Origin: Agelaius tricolor
Taxonomy: Eukaryota; Chordata; Aves; Passeriformes; Icteridae
Assembly (NCBI GenBank): GCA_023055355.1
Contig: JALJCS010000015.1
Coordinates: 16,047,516 to 16,111,515, forward strand
Reading direction: 5' to 3'
Length of the DNA stretch: 64,000 bases
Shown: positions 1 through 12,387 of the stretch, in pieces
Position numbering within the stretch: position 1 is the stretch's first letter
Layout: each line of letters begins with the position of its first letter
Notes under the pieces: model-generated
The model's database searches: none
What the model was told of the DNA's origin: nothing
The model's input: the letters and a program-made list of their open reading frames with translations, nothing else
Translations under genes and position numbers: made by a program

Positions 1-3000
1 AGGGAAATTTTATCTTTCTCAAGTCTCCGATATTCGTGAGCGCAGCAGATGCTGATAACAGCAGCTCTCCTCAGGTTTTCTGTCTCCAGAGCAAAATGAT
101 CTTCCTGCCTCTGCTCCAGTCGGCCTTGCAGAACTTCCTCTGGGATCTGACTTTTATAAAAGGCGCCCTAAAAGATCCTCTAGAGTCAGAATTAGTATTT
201 CTACCAAAATCCAAATCAGATTTCTGGTCTGTTCCTTTCTGAATTGGAGATGTTTCTTGATGCTGTGGCAAGGGGGAAGGGAAAACAACACTTGTAAAAT
301 GTTTTTATTGAAACTTAAAGGCAATTATTTCTGAATTCCCATTTTCTTAATTAAAAGTGTCACCGATTTGGATTTAATCAGCACTTAGCAAGCCTTATTG
401 TGAAGGGAAAGAGCTAAACAATGTCTGTAATAGACTGGGAGGGTTAGCTGAACTTTGTTTAAATATAAAGGGAGTAGTGCATCTGCTGAAGAACTAAGCC
501 CTTTCAAAGTTTAGGACACTCACCAGCACCATAGAGCATAAATCACAGTGCAAACTGTGTGATTATACCCTGCAGGGAAATAGACTGTGTGTTTATGGGG
601 CTCTTCACCAAGCACTTAGGAATAATCTGATATAAAGCAGCAGGGGAGGAGAGTAATGACAACTTCAAATTAGTTTAATGAATGTTTACATTAAAAAAGG
701 CTTTTCTACAAACCTGAAAACACAAAGTGACAGTTTCCTCTCCAGACAAAAGAAACCCCCTCTACTTTTCCTTAAAGGACTGGCAATGGGGGAAGACATT
801 GTAAATTTAACTCTTTCACTGGGGTGGATCATTGTATCTTTATGTGCTGTGTTTTGCTGTCATTACAGTGACGGTTGCTGGGAATCCAATTTTAAACACC
901 AGGATCTGGTTGGTAGCTCATTTATTTTAAATCACACTGATCTCAGGGGAAAAAAAAGAAAAGTTGGGAATTTCATTCTCATAAAAGAAAAAATATCTCT
1001 TTAAAATTAACTTGGTCAGGCTGGTGTGGAACAAATTCTTAATAGGTTTTTGGCCATACTCATTCAATAGGCTGATGTGGGGTTTGAGAGTTCCTTTTCA
1101 CTTCAAGCAATAGATAACAAGTTTATATTATAAAAAAAGGATGGGGTGTTCAAAGACAGTAGAAATAATGCAGTATTTCTAGTTTTCTTCTTATACTGGA
1201 GGTAAATCATTTGTCAAAATTAATACAATTACAAAATATGTTATTATAAATACTGAATGTATCTGAGAAATTACTGTGCATTTCAGCATTGGTAGTGTAG
1301 CATTTCTCAATGCAGCAATATGGATTCACATGACATTTTTAAGGCTAATTTTGAGGAGTATTTCAAGTTGCATCAGGAGGAAATTTGGTTTTCCTCTTGC
1401 CAGAATAGATACCAAATTTTCCACTAAGAATTCTGTAAATGAGTAAGAATATTTAAAAAGGAAAAAAAAAAACCAAACCCAAAACCAACAGCTTTTATAG
1501 CTGAGATATGAGTTAGAAATAGAAGTTGGGACGTAGGTTAGAAGATAATTTCCAGTGTTTTGAAACTTCCTCAGCAATTATCTGAGTGTGAAATAGTTCT
1601 GGCTATGACTGTTACCATACAGATACTCACTGAAATATTTTTGGCTTTTGTCCAAGGATGTGAAAAATTAATAACAAATCAAGTACCCGTTTTCATTAAG
1701 GAACTTGTGTGTTTCTTAAGGAGCCATGGGAAGCCCCAATTCCAGACATTAATTTGTCAAGTGCTGTATTTGCTCAGGGTTTTCCTTAATCCAGTGTGCA
1801 ACACACAACAATGCTTGTTCTGCGCAGCTTGCATATAGAATAAAATTAAGGGGTTTTTGTGTTGATGTCACTCCCACATAATAAATCATCGGTGATCTGA
1901 ATGTTTTATAGTTCTTGCAAATGCCCTTGAGATAGGGATGGACTTTGCAGCCTCATGTGATGGAAGGAAGAGCCTGTGTTCTTCTGGAGAAGTGAGCAGA
2001 ACGCCACAGCACAGGTCCTGCAGCAGCTTTTCTGATTATCATCTGCACAGTGTGATGTGGGATATCTTTAAAGCAGACCAAATACTGATGTGCAAGGGAG
2101 GGAATCAATAGGGCTTCTGCAATGAGCGGGATTGACATTTGTAAAGTTGTTAGAAAACGCTGCAGACCATTAGGAGGAAAGGTGTCAATAATGTTTGTCA
2201 TTTCAAAGGAAGGATTAAAGGAAATGATTGAGGCTGGGTGATGCTAACCAGGAAGCTGGGGAGCCCCTCAGGTTGCACAGTGCTGACTGTGAGGTACAGC
2301 CTATGGAATAACAACAGTTTCTGCATGGGTGGGAGGTGCCATGAAATATTTTTTTCTTATCCTCCTCTTAATCCACATTTTTATCTTTGTCCACACTACT
2401 GCATGCCTGTCCTAATCAGCCAGTGAGCCTCAGCATATGGATTTAGTGGGGGGCTCCAGAGTCTGGGGAGGTGACCATGGCTGTGCTGTGGCATCCAGAG
2501 CAAAGGGATGCTGCCTGTGCCCTGAGGGAAATGACAGCAGGGCATTGCCTGGATGCTGAGCTCTGCTTTTCCCACCTTCTCCTGGTAAATTTGATTTTGG
2601 GATTCTCTCTGGAAAGGGAAAACCCTACTCAGCAATAATCAATCAATTTACTTTCCAAGGCCAAGGCTAAAACTTCACAAAATAAAGTTGGTTTTAAACC
2701 CTTTTTTAGCCCAACATCTCTGTTCAGGTCACTTGGTCCTTCTGAAACAATACCAAGATGCAGAAAAGTTCATATAAAGGAGTAGGTAGAAAATCCCTGA
2801 TTCTTCAACCTGCTGTGTTTCCAATAAGGAGGACAAGGTTTTCCAGGAGTGCAGGGCTCACAGAGGAGTCACTGGGGGAAATTAATGTTTAATTATAGCT
2901 GCTTTTGGATAGTGATAGAAAAATTATGTTTGCCACACATCTCCATTTTATAATTTTGCTGTAAAATTATCACAACACCCTCCTGTGGTTTCCCAGCTGT

Positions 3001-4229
3001 ATATGTGTGACCCTGCAAAGACAAATTCAAAGACATCATGTAACGTGATGCCTGTAAGCTTGGAAACTGTGAGGATGTGCTGTTTGTGCTGCTGTTTGTT
3101 CTGCTCTGTTCCCAGCACAAAGGAAGAACTGATTGCCTCTCTAAATTTTTTTCTTGCCTCTGTCCCTTTCTTGTCATTGATAAAGGTGTATCAGGAATTC
3201 CTGGAGCCATTTCTTACTCATGAAAAAACTCGGCATTTTCTCCTTTAAAACAAGTTAAATAGAAGGAGTGGGATTCTCTCCTTTAACTGATATGCTCAGC
3301 CTGAATAGCTCCACTTCAATATTGGGTAAAAATGTACCTCAGGTAAGAGCTGGGCTTCTTGGCACCCTCTGGCCAAGGGAAAGTGCTGCCAGCACCCAAT
3401 AAAATGAGAATTTCCCACCAGAGGTGTCTCTCTCCTTTTTCCACTGAGGGCCTCAGGGTCTGAAACCAGGCATTCCTGGCAGATACTAAAGTTAGATGGG
3501 ACAAGTCATGGCCTTTACACATAACTTAATTTACTATGGACTTGATTGGGATGAGGATTTCATTCCGTGTGTCAGGCTTTTCATGTTTCACATTGATTTT
3601 TATTTATAGTTTCATTTTAACAGATGGAACTTAAGGCAGGATAAATAGGCACCCTAGGAATTCTGTTAGTGGTACTTTGAGATTCTTAATAGGGACAAGA
3701 GCTATTGCAGTAAGGACTGAAAAGTTTGATATTCAAATAGTGTCCAAATTAAATAGTTTTTCACTGCACTCTTTCTTGTCTGAGTGAAGTGCCTGAAGTA
3801 AGCAATGAATATTTGAAATTCAGGCACAAGCAACTGATAAGAAAAATACAATTACAACTAGCCCTAAAGATACTGCACTTAAAGGGGGATCACACTTATG
3901 TGCATTTAGAAGACAATATTAATAAAACACTTAAAATAACTTCATATTAGGGAATTAGGCTGTTATTTTTTAATGAAACTCTGGGGCCATTTTATGCAGA
4001 CAGTGTTACGTTTTATTCATATAATAGAAATCCAGATAAAACAATCACATTTCTTTAGTAACTGAAAGCTGTGAATTTTAACAATAGCATTAATGCTTTT
4101 AGATAACTGAAGAGTAGATTTAATAAAGTGTAAAACTTTCCATTGAGGAACTAAAAAGCCCCCTAGTTCAGAGTGCACCCTCTCCCTGTGTCAGCACCAT
4201 CTTGGGACAGCTGAGCTCGCCAGGGCCTT
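1..4229. other. AT-rich non-coding stretch, no gene seen
   Basis: No open frame here exceeds about 108 codons and none shows a recognisable domain, so I see no coding region. The sequence is AT-rich with short A or T runs, for example near 950-960 and 1460-1475. No CR1 tail, tRNA or other structured RNA was recognised. It could be intergenic or intronic, and the sequence alone does not decide. Confidence 0.6.
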
Positions 4230-4385
4230 GTCCTGGCTCTCCTCTCCAAATCCCATTCCTAATCCATTCCAACCACTGTCCTGGCTCTCCTCCCCAAATC
4301 CCATTCCCAATCCATCCCCACCACTGTCCTGCCCCTCCTCCCCAGATCCCATTCCCAATCCATCCCCATCTCTGTCCTGCCCCAC
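4230..4385. repeat. 48-bp minisatellite, about 3.2 copies
   Basis: Three head-to-tail units begin at 4230, 4278 and 4326, each starting GTCCTG and containing ATCCCATTCC. A fourth unit starts at 4374 and decays after about 12 bases. The unit is exactly 48 bp and copies differ by only a few substitutions. The plus strand is C-rich (CTCCTCCCC). Because 48 is divisible by 3, several frames stay open across the array on both strands, giving proline-rich (plus) and glycine/tryptophan-rich (minus) pseudo-peptides that should not be read as genes. Confidence 0.93.
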
Positions 4386-5977
4386 AGAAGCTGGAGCCCC
4401 CCCTATGTTGGTGGGATGGGGCAGGACTGATCCCAGCTCTCCTCCCAGCTTGAGCAGGATGTGGGAGCTGAGCTTGGAACACCAACAGCCCACTCCTGTT
4501 TCACCTTAGATTTGCGATTTTCTCTTCTTGCTGCCTTTTTCTTGGTCATTATTTTCCACCCCCCAGCAGGAAGAAGGAGCCTCGTTCCATGGGGCTGCAG
4601 GCTGCCCTCAGCTCCCTCTGGGCTTTAACCATCCATTCATATGACCAAATCTCAGAGCACTTATTTTTTATTTTATTCAACTATTTGGTTGCATTTTATT
4701 CCTATTTCTGGTTGTTTGGTGCAGTTTTTGACCCTGTTTTCTCACTTTTTTCCACCAACCCTTTATTGTGTGGAAGTGCCCGAGAGCTCTGCAGGTACTA
4801 CCATAACACCACTCTTGTGCAAAGGAATTTAGATGCCCTTTTTTTTTGTTGCCATGGCATGAACAAGTCTGATCAAGAAGCTTAATCAGATTTTCAAACT
4901 CTTTCAGCTGAGAAATTAATTAAAAGAAAAAAATTGCATAGCTTAGAGATCCCCCAAATCAGTCAATGTTGATTGGAGATACTGCTCAGAACTTAAAGGT
5001 TATGCTTGACTTCATTAAAAACAGTACTTGATGTCACTTTACTCAGTGTCCCTGTGAAAACCACAGTCATTGTAGAAGGAAAATGCATCAGCATTTGGTC
5101 TTTGGGGTTTGGGTTTTTTCAAAGTTTCTGTGCAGTGGGTTGGATAGCTGCTGTTTGCCATATACATTTATTTAAAATTGTGGTTATTGCACATTAAGTC
5201 TTTTTTCTTCTTTAAGAATAAGTGTAAGAATTTAAAACTTCTTCGTGGATAAGTTTTGGAAGCACAGTAAGAATTTTGCCAAAAGGACTGTTATCTGTTC
5301 ACCAGCACTGAGAGGTTTTGCTGCTTTTTTGTATACACATCACCAATGTTTCCTTTCATTTTTTGGTGTAAACTGCCAGTGAATCTCTTCCACACAGAAA
5401 TTGGGTGGGTTTCAGTTACTTTTGATTTGCATTTTCATTTTCATCGAAAGAAGCAGTAACCCCCAAAGAAGCCCCACCCCAGGAGCCCACCCTTGCTGTC
5501 TCTGTGGGATTGACATTGGTTAACCACTCGCTGCTGTTACCAAACACCACATTTACAACATCATCATTTGTGAGCTACTTTGTGGTGGGAGAACGTGAGA
5601 GAAGCACAGGGAGGGATTGTAAAACACGGATGTAGAAAGATGTTATGTCATTGTTCTCCAGCCCTGGAAATCCTGCACCCTCATTTTTCTTTATTAGCGT
5701 GACAAATAACGTTCCAGTCAAATCAGTGAGCAGAGCACTCCTGAGTTCTCATGGGCCCTGTGTGAGGCAGGGGAGCTGTGTTTTTGCACACCTCTAATTT
5801 GTATCAGTACCTTCCCTTCATGTTTGCAAATCAGGAGATTAAGCCCCTGCGTTTATACCTTGCAACAAAAATTTAGCGGCTGGGCATCGACAGCACAACC
5901 ATGATTGCCTCCAGAAGAATGTTTTTAGCTGATTTCATTTAAAGTTATATTTTCTTTTTTTTTTTTTTTTCCTGAAG
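4386..5977. other. Non-coding stretch, GC-rich at its start
   Basis: The first 230 bases continue the GC-rich patch around the minisatellite, then the sequence returns to AT-rich DNA. No domain-bearing open frame or RNA gene is visible. A pyrimidine tract at 5952-5972 ends this segment and could serve as the acceptor tract of the mini-exon candidate that follows. Confidence 0.5.
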
Positions 5978-6011
5978 CCTTCAAAGATCTGCTCTGAGCA
6001 TGGCTATTGAG
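5978..6011 (+). other. Possible 34-nt exon between splice-like sites (speculative)
   Basis: An almost pure T tract (5955-5970) is followed by CCTGAAG, usable as a 3' splice site, although AAG is weaker than CAG or TAG. After 34 bases the sequence reads GAG|GTAAGG, a strong match to the vertebrate 5' splice site. The length is not a multiple of 3, so it would shift frame if coding. An exon of a non-coding transcript is at least as likely, and chance is likelier still. No neighbouring exon was recognised. Confidence 0.15.
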
Positions 6012-6970
6012 GTAAGGGTGCCCCAAACATTAGTTCTAACATAAACAGGAGAGTAACAGCTTCTCAGAGGAAGTGGTTGTGTGTTCTTGGCCTTGTGCTG
6101 AGGGTTTCTTCTTTTTCCATAGCTGAGCAATTCTGTTTCATTTTCTACTCTGTGTTGGCATTTTCTGCAATTGCCAACATCTATATCTCAAGGCTGATGA
6201 CATCCACAGACCTGCCTGCACCATCCAGGAGAGCTACATTTTGAAAACTCCTTTTGAACCTACTTACGGTGTCATTGGGAAAAGAAATTTGTGGGAGGAT
6301 GGAGAGAGGATGAGAGACTGCTGCTGAGGGCAGTTCTATCCTTTTCTCATTATTATTTTTTTTTTCCATTTTGGGTCTGACATATCTCTTTGCCAAGACC
6401 ACAGTTACTTGTTTGTGTAAAAAATAACATCTAAATGGAGCAATTGATTTGTGGATATCATACAAATTTGTTTTATGGTATTACAAATGACTTTAGGGCC
6501 ATCAACACAGTAAGTGCTATATTAGCAGCTTTAGCTGCTTGCCAAAACCTGCTACAAAATTTGAATGGAGGCAATAAATTGATACTCCTTGCTAGTTTTT
6601 GCTGTGGTCTATGGTGTAGCTGTCCAGTGAATAAGTGAATGACATATTGTTAATCTCAGTACATCAGGAAGACAAAATATTGGGGTTTTTTACCCAGTGT
6701 TCTGTTTATCCATGCCTGCTTCTCACTTCCTGCCTGCCATCTCCAGCATATGGCACAGCCCCACACCACTCCTCAGCTATAAGCAATAAGAATTGCCCAG
6801 TGTCCAGCACCCTGGATTGCTGAACTTCAGGCATCCTGGACCATATAGCTACAGAGCAGCTTCATTTTTGCCATTTCCTGTTGCATAGAGTTTATTTGTG
6901 CACAAGTTCAGCAAAAATCAGAATTAAAAGCCTCATTTGGCATGATTCTAGAAATACAAGCTCTGGGGGA
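6012..6970. other. Non-coding stretch, nothing recognised
   Basis: AT-rich DNA with no domain-bearing open frame on either strand and no repeat family I can name. Short open frames near 6181-6465 (minus) and 6435-6638 (plus) overlap one another and look like chance. Confidence 0.5.
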
Positions 6971-7005
6971 TTTTTTTTTTTTTTTTTTTTTTTATTTTTT
7001 TTTTT
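6971..7005. repeat. Poly(T) tract, 23 T then A then 11 T
   Basis: A 35-base T run broken by one A at 6994. Read on the minus strand it is a poly(A) of the kind left by a retroposed RNA, but no recognisable transcript lies on the side where its body would be (above 7005), and no flanking target duplication was seen. A slippage-grown homopolymer is the simplest reading. Confidence 0.9.
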
Positions 7006-9024
7006 GTGATGGTGGGAAAGGGAATTTATTGGAGATTTTCTGCTGTAATAATATGTCTTCAGAGACTGCCCTGACTGTTGGAATCCAGAAGTTTTTGGGT
7101 ATGTCTGCTGACAGGGTGGCTCCAGAGGTGCAGGAGGGAGTGAGAGCACCCGAGAGGCACCGACCTCTGTCTGCTCTCAGTTAATCCTTTGGGATTGCTG
7201 GGGTACAAAGGCTGAATTTCCCAACTGGTTTTTTATCTGTGCTCCCTGTGCTGGCTGCTCCTGTGGGATGCAGCTCCTGGGCTGCTTTTGGCTGGGCAGG
7301 AACTAGCAGGAGGGATGCATTTTCCCCTCAAAGGTGGAGTTTCTAACTTTAGGCAAACAGTGGTTAATCTTTCCAAAAGGGTAGATTTATAGCCTGGCTT
7401 CTAAGCATTTGAATTCATTGTTACAGCTAATGGACATCTCATATTGTCTTAAATCACTGGCTCCTCAGTGTGCCAAATAGTAATAGGAACCTTAGAGCTA
7501 CCCTAATTTGGCACCTATGTTTCAAATCACTTGCCAGAGGAACTTGGAGGGGGGAGGAAAGATCAATTGAAATGTTTTTCCGAGTGCTTTCCCTGTGAAA
7601 TGCTTGGCAGGGCTTGAACTCCTGAATATCATATGCAGGCTTAATATTAGGTTCCTGCTTCATGCTACATGGTTACTTTTCCACGTTAAATAAATTTGTC
7701 TAATTTACCACAGACAGAGATAAATATTGATTTGGTAAGCAAATGAAAAAATATGTTATGGGCAGGCTGAACTTCTGTCAGGTCTGACACCGGTGTTGTG
7801 CTGGATGTAATGCAATAGTTGACTCTGTTAATGATCTCCTGTAGCAGTTATTGCTGTGTAAGGTATGGCCAGTGCCTTTTCATGGTGTGATTTATGGATC
7901 TATCTCTACATTTACATAAGCAGCCTCCTCCTCCTGCACGTGCCAGTGGCGTATCTCACTGTATCTCATTTCCTCTTGTGGGAGAAATTATTGGGTGAGG
8001 AGTTAACCCCTGTGAGTGCTGAGACCTCCACCCCTGGCTGCTGCCTGGCCATGGCACACCCACCTTGGTGGAACCCAGAGAGAAAATCCTGTGGCTCTGG
8101 TTCCCAAATGTTGAAACCTTCTGGTCCTGCCCAAGGCCACCTTGCTTTGGGGCAGCTGCTCTGGAGAAGGGTGGAAGGGCTCTGCCCTCCCTCTGTGAGA
8201 GTCGCTCATGCAGCACCTGCCTCACTCCAGTGCCTCTTACATGCTACAGAATCACAAGTCTCAACCTATTTCATGATAACAGGCATGGGGATTTTAATGC
8301 TGAAAGTAAGGTCTGAAGAATTTGGGCTTTAATGAGATAATCTGAGAAATTTTGCAGGAAACCCATGATTATCTTGCCCAGCACTCATTCTTTGATGGCA
8401 TAGACTTTTTCCTATTTAAGAAAGACCTTTTCTTTGTTCTAGGAAAATACCAAGGTGATCATTGCACTGTATGGCAGATTTTTCTCTTGGAAAAACTGTC
8501 TTGCACATGATTAACTTTATGGTACATAATAGAGAGAAAGCTGCAAGGTGATGGTTAATGGCATTTGAAAAGCCATTGTTAACCTCAGCTTATAGAGATT
8601 TACAGGGATTGCTTAATATAATCAATATGCTGATTACATTGTAATAAATAAGTGGTTATGAATATCAGTTCTTCAGAGGAATAGGGAAATATATAATATA
8701 TGTATCTGAAAACGTTCCACCTCCCTCTTCCACGTTTATAAAAATGAGTTCATTTAGCAAGTAATTTTTCTACTGAAAAGGAGATATTTTTTTTTTCCCC
8801 TTGTATAAAAGTTTTCCCAGTGTAGTTTGTGTGTGTAGATCTATATATACACACAGGGATGTGTGTTTGTATATGCCTATATATTTTTGTATACATAGTT
8901 CATTTCCCATACCATTTTAATGATTGTGCGGGTGGCTGAAGAGAGCAGAGATGAATGATAAAGCAATGTGGGAAAATGCAAGTGTGACACACCAGGGAAA
9001 ACAATGAAAGGACGTGAACACTGG

Positions 9025-9060
9025 AAAAAAAGAAAAAAAAAAAGAAAAAAATAAATAAGA
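9025..9060. repeat. A-rich low-complexity tract
   Basis: Runs of A separated by single G or T bases, ending in AATAAATAAG. The reverse strand encodes a run of phenylalanine and leucine that inflates the open frames over 8877-9319. It is simple sequence with no other content. Confidence 0.85.
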
Positions 9061-12000
9061 GAAGCAGCAGAAGCACCAGGAGTGAAGTGGTTAAGGAGGC
9101 TGCCACAGCAGGAAGCGGGTACAGCTCTGTTTGCAGCGTGCTCATGGGAACCGGGTTGGAAAGTGTTGTGGTAAAAGTGTGTGGAAAAAAAAAGAGAAAC
9201 ATGAATTGAGCTATAAATATCTGGTTTTCTTTGAAGTTTTGTGACCAACAATTAATGTTACTGGAAATCTCATAAAAAAGTTGTTGTTTTATAAACTCTG
9301 GTTTGGCTGAATGAGGCAAAGCAGGGAGGATATTAGCTCATCTCCAAAGGCAGCATCTGTACACTCATTTTTGAGCTCCTGTGGCAGGTATAGAGTAAGT
9401 GCAGAATAAAGCCTTGTGTTCCTTTCCTCTACTAAGGTTGCTGGCTGCAGAAGTGTATTTAAAATGACATAAAGTAAAGAAAAGTTTATCTGTAAGGACA
9501 GTGTCTATATGTCACATGTCCTTTAGTGAAAATGAGAGGAACATCTATATTCTGGTTTTGTCTACACTCTTTAAAATCAGACCTCTTACAAGAAATTAAC
9601 TCTAAAACAACAGGCTGCTGTCTAGCCTGTTTTTTTTTTCTCAGATTAAAAATCCAATAATGAGCAGTAGTCCAATAAATGGATCTGAAAGTCACAAATT
9701 ATTTTTTGGAATTTATCTGTAAATAAAGTGATTATTATTTTCTCTAAAAAAAAAAGCCCACTATAGTGTTGTTTTTTTTCCTCCAGTAAATCCCTGGCTG
9801 TTATATTCCAGTTAGTTGCCACATTCCCTCTGTAAGGGAGAGATGCCATTACCAGTGAATACGATCATATTTAAAGCCTGTTTAAAGCCGGTAATGATAT
9901 TGAAAACTGCAGATTCCAAAGAAACAATATCTATCCTCTCCACATCAAGCCATTAGGGGGGTCTGTTTTAACAGCTGTAGCTGTTGGTCATCTTGGTCAT
10001 CTTGGTGGCTTCCATTTATTGAGCAGGATTTGCTTCAACGTGTTTTACAAACTTAAGGGTGCCCATTCTAAAGCTGTGCTGAGATGTGTGCGTGCAGCTC
10101 ATGAGTGCAATTAGCACAGTGCAGCTCTCAGGTGGCATCTCAGATGCTGCCAAGGGCAGTAGTGTGTTTCCAGCACCACTTTTAGCTTGATACATGCCCA
10201 TCCTACGTTTCCTGGGAAGGAATGACAGATTGTACTGCTTGGTGTAATGTAGCATCATGATCTTGGCCCTTTCTGGAAGTTTTTTCCCACCTGTGGACAC
10301 TCCTGTATAAGGAAATGTGGGCAAGAGGTGTAGAGAACAAAAACATCCTGATATCCCTGAGGGGAAACCAGCATCCCTGGAAGAAACTGTGGCCACTTGC
10401 ACAGCTCCTGTACTGTAAAATGCTGGAAATAACTCAGATTTACAAAGTCTTTGTAGGCACACCCTCTGGAGATCCACAGAGCAGGCAGGATGTGCAGGCT
10501 GGACGTGTTCCCATCGACCCAGGGCAATGCAGAGCTTTGCTTAGAAAAGCTGCCAGAACTGCCCTGCTCCTCCTCTGGCCTTGCCCTGTGCCAGCACACC
10601 AGTTCTGCCAAGGTGAGCTGTGCTTCAGGAGGTGGAACCCCTCGGATCAGGTTCTCTCTGTGTGCTGGTGCCCTGGTGTGCAGCTCCAGCTGAGCTCTGG
10701 GGCTCTTGTTGTGCGATCGTTTTGAATTGGCTGCACAACTGTCAGCATCGTGTCCGTGTGAGTTTCTTCCTCCAGTGCTCGTATTATTTGCTCTGGGGGC
10801 CCTTGTCAGCTCACATTCAGCTTGTTTGCAGACAAAAACTACCAGCAGGGAATGAGCTGTGATTGAAATTGAGATGCTGAGCTACTGTACAGGCTCTCAG
10901 TGAGACGCGGCTGCTTTGTGTACAACTGTCTGAGCTCTCTGGGACTGACTTTACTGTTGTTTAAATAAAATCCAGTTCTGATTGGTTTACTGAAAAGCTC
11001 TGCCTACCCTCAAGGCCCTGTTTTGCACTCAGATTATTAAAAAATTAGCTGGAGGCTGTGTTTGGAGTTTAATTCACTCCATCACTTTGCTTCATACGTA
11101 GACGTGTTTCTCCCTACAGCTGCAATCTGCAAGAAGCAGCTTCAGAGCTGAGACATGCCATGGTCTCACCGAATCAGCCTGAAATACATGAAGACTGCAA
11201 ATTTGAATCAAACTTCAGGAGAGAAAGAGAACTCCTTGAACCAATTTTTAGGTTCATTTTTCAATAGCTTCAGTGCTGGAAGACAGAACTGAGGGAAGGA
11301 AAATCAGCCTGGGACTTTCTTCTAAACACTGCTGTCCTGTGGCACATCATTAAATATAATAATTCTTCTATTGCTTTCTGCTTTTTAGCAAAAGAAACCT
11401 TCAGAAATCTGAGAGAGAGGAATTTGTATGGATTTGTATGGATTAAGGCCACTGGGACCATCACAGTTGCCTTTGTTATGCCCAGATTTCTACCCTCAGT
11501 TATTGTTTTTTCTTGTGTTTTATTTTTTACCACATCACTTCTACCACAACATTGTACTGCTGACTTGTAAATGAAATGTATATTAGAATGAATCATCAGC
11601 ACAGAAAAGTCCTAGGCTTTTTTGAATGCACCACTAAGCACCTTATCTGCATCTAAATATCTTTACAAATCTGAGTCTTAGTGAGAAACTTAATGCTGCT
11701 TTATTCTGGCAAGCCCAGGATATAAATGCCCAGCACTCAAACTTTAGTTTTGATTGAGTTTTCACACTCATGCAAATGCCTTACACTACCCTTAGGAAAG
11801 TGCTAATTTGATTTTCAGACAAAAGATTGTTCAGCTTCAGTATTGGTTTGAGAAGCAGCAGTGTTAAAAGAGGAAGAGGGCTTCAGTACCACATCAGCCT
11901 CCCAAAAAGGCCATCTAGAACAATAAGTGCAATATTATTTTTTAAAATTGATAAAATGAAGCTAAATTAGCAGTTTAAAGGGGGGTTTTATGTAATTGTT

Positions 12001-12125
12001 CAGTTCTCTGCAATGTTTTGCACGTTTGGTATGTCATTGACAAAAATAAGGCTTTGTAAATCTTCAAACATTGTTTCAGAAAGAAACAAAGACATTTCTT
12101 CCCAGAAATCCTGTGGTACGATGAC

Positions 12126-12155
12126 TGCAAATTTCGTATGAAACAGAATTTGCAT
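12126..12155. promoter_or_regulatory. Inverted pair of POU/octamer-like sites
   Basis: TGCAAATT (12126-12133) and AATTTGCA (12147-12154) form a perfect 8-bp inverted repeat around 13 bases. The right arm plus the next base is ATTTGCAT, the exact octamer bound by OCT/POU factors; the left arm (CTGCAAAT) misses it by one base. Binding is inferred from the motif only. Confidence 0.25.
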
Positions 12156-12354
12156 CAAGGAAATTTTGCTGTTTTTTCTGTCCACATGGCTGATGCTATC
12201 ATGCTGAAAACATCATTGTAGAAATTACTGCAGATTATGATAAGTCTGATACGTTTGTGAAAAGAGTTCTATGATGTGATGCCTTCAATAACACGGATAT
12301 GAGACTTGATGGTCCAGGAAGTCTCCTTCACTCCACATTTCCATGTCTTCAGCA

Positions 12355-12355
<1 letters not shown>

Positions 12356-12385
<30 letters not shown>
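12356..12385. repeat. Poly(A) tract, 30 A
   Basis: An uninterrupted run of 30 A. The preceding bases (CATGTCTTCAGCAC) do not match any retroelement tail I recognise and there is no AATAAA in the 30 bases before it, so a retroposition origin is not supported. Confidence 0.93.

Positions 12386-12387
<2 letters not shown>

Larger units (their letters stand above)
7006..12355. other. Non-coding stretch with short repeats and possible regulatory patches
   Basis: No supported gene. Within it are a TG/TA low-complexity patch at about 8825-8890, an A-rich tract at 9025-9060, a 9-bp unit (TTGGTCATC) repeated at 9984-10001, and a 10-bp unit (ATTTGTATGG) repeated at 11422-11441. Moderately GC-rich patches at about 8000-8220 and 10480-10720 give overlapping open frames on both strands, the usual sign of composition rather than coding. 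A POU-type inverted pair at 12126-12155 is listed separately. Confidence 0.5.

Noticed and set aside
4168..4509. Proline-rich and glycine-rich frames over the minisatellite
   Set aside because: Produced by a 48-bp repeat whose length is divisible by 3, not by selection on a protein.
7865..8332. 155-codon open frame (plus) with hydrophobic start
   Set aside because: Four other frames on both strands cover the same GC-richer patch; no domain or exon boundary was seen.
8825..8890. TGTGTGTA...TACACACA inverted repeat
   Set aside because: Falls in TG/TA low-complexity sequence where such symmetry is expected.
8877..9319. Phenylalanine-rich minus frames of 124 and 139 codons
   Set aside because: They depend on the A-rich tract at 9025-9060 and overlap each other in different phases.
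10016..10477. 153-codon open frame (minus)
   Set aside because: No domain; overlaps a second minus frame and a plus frame.
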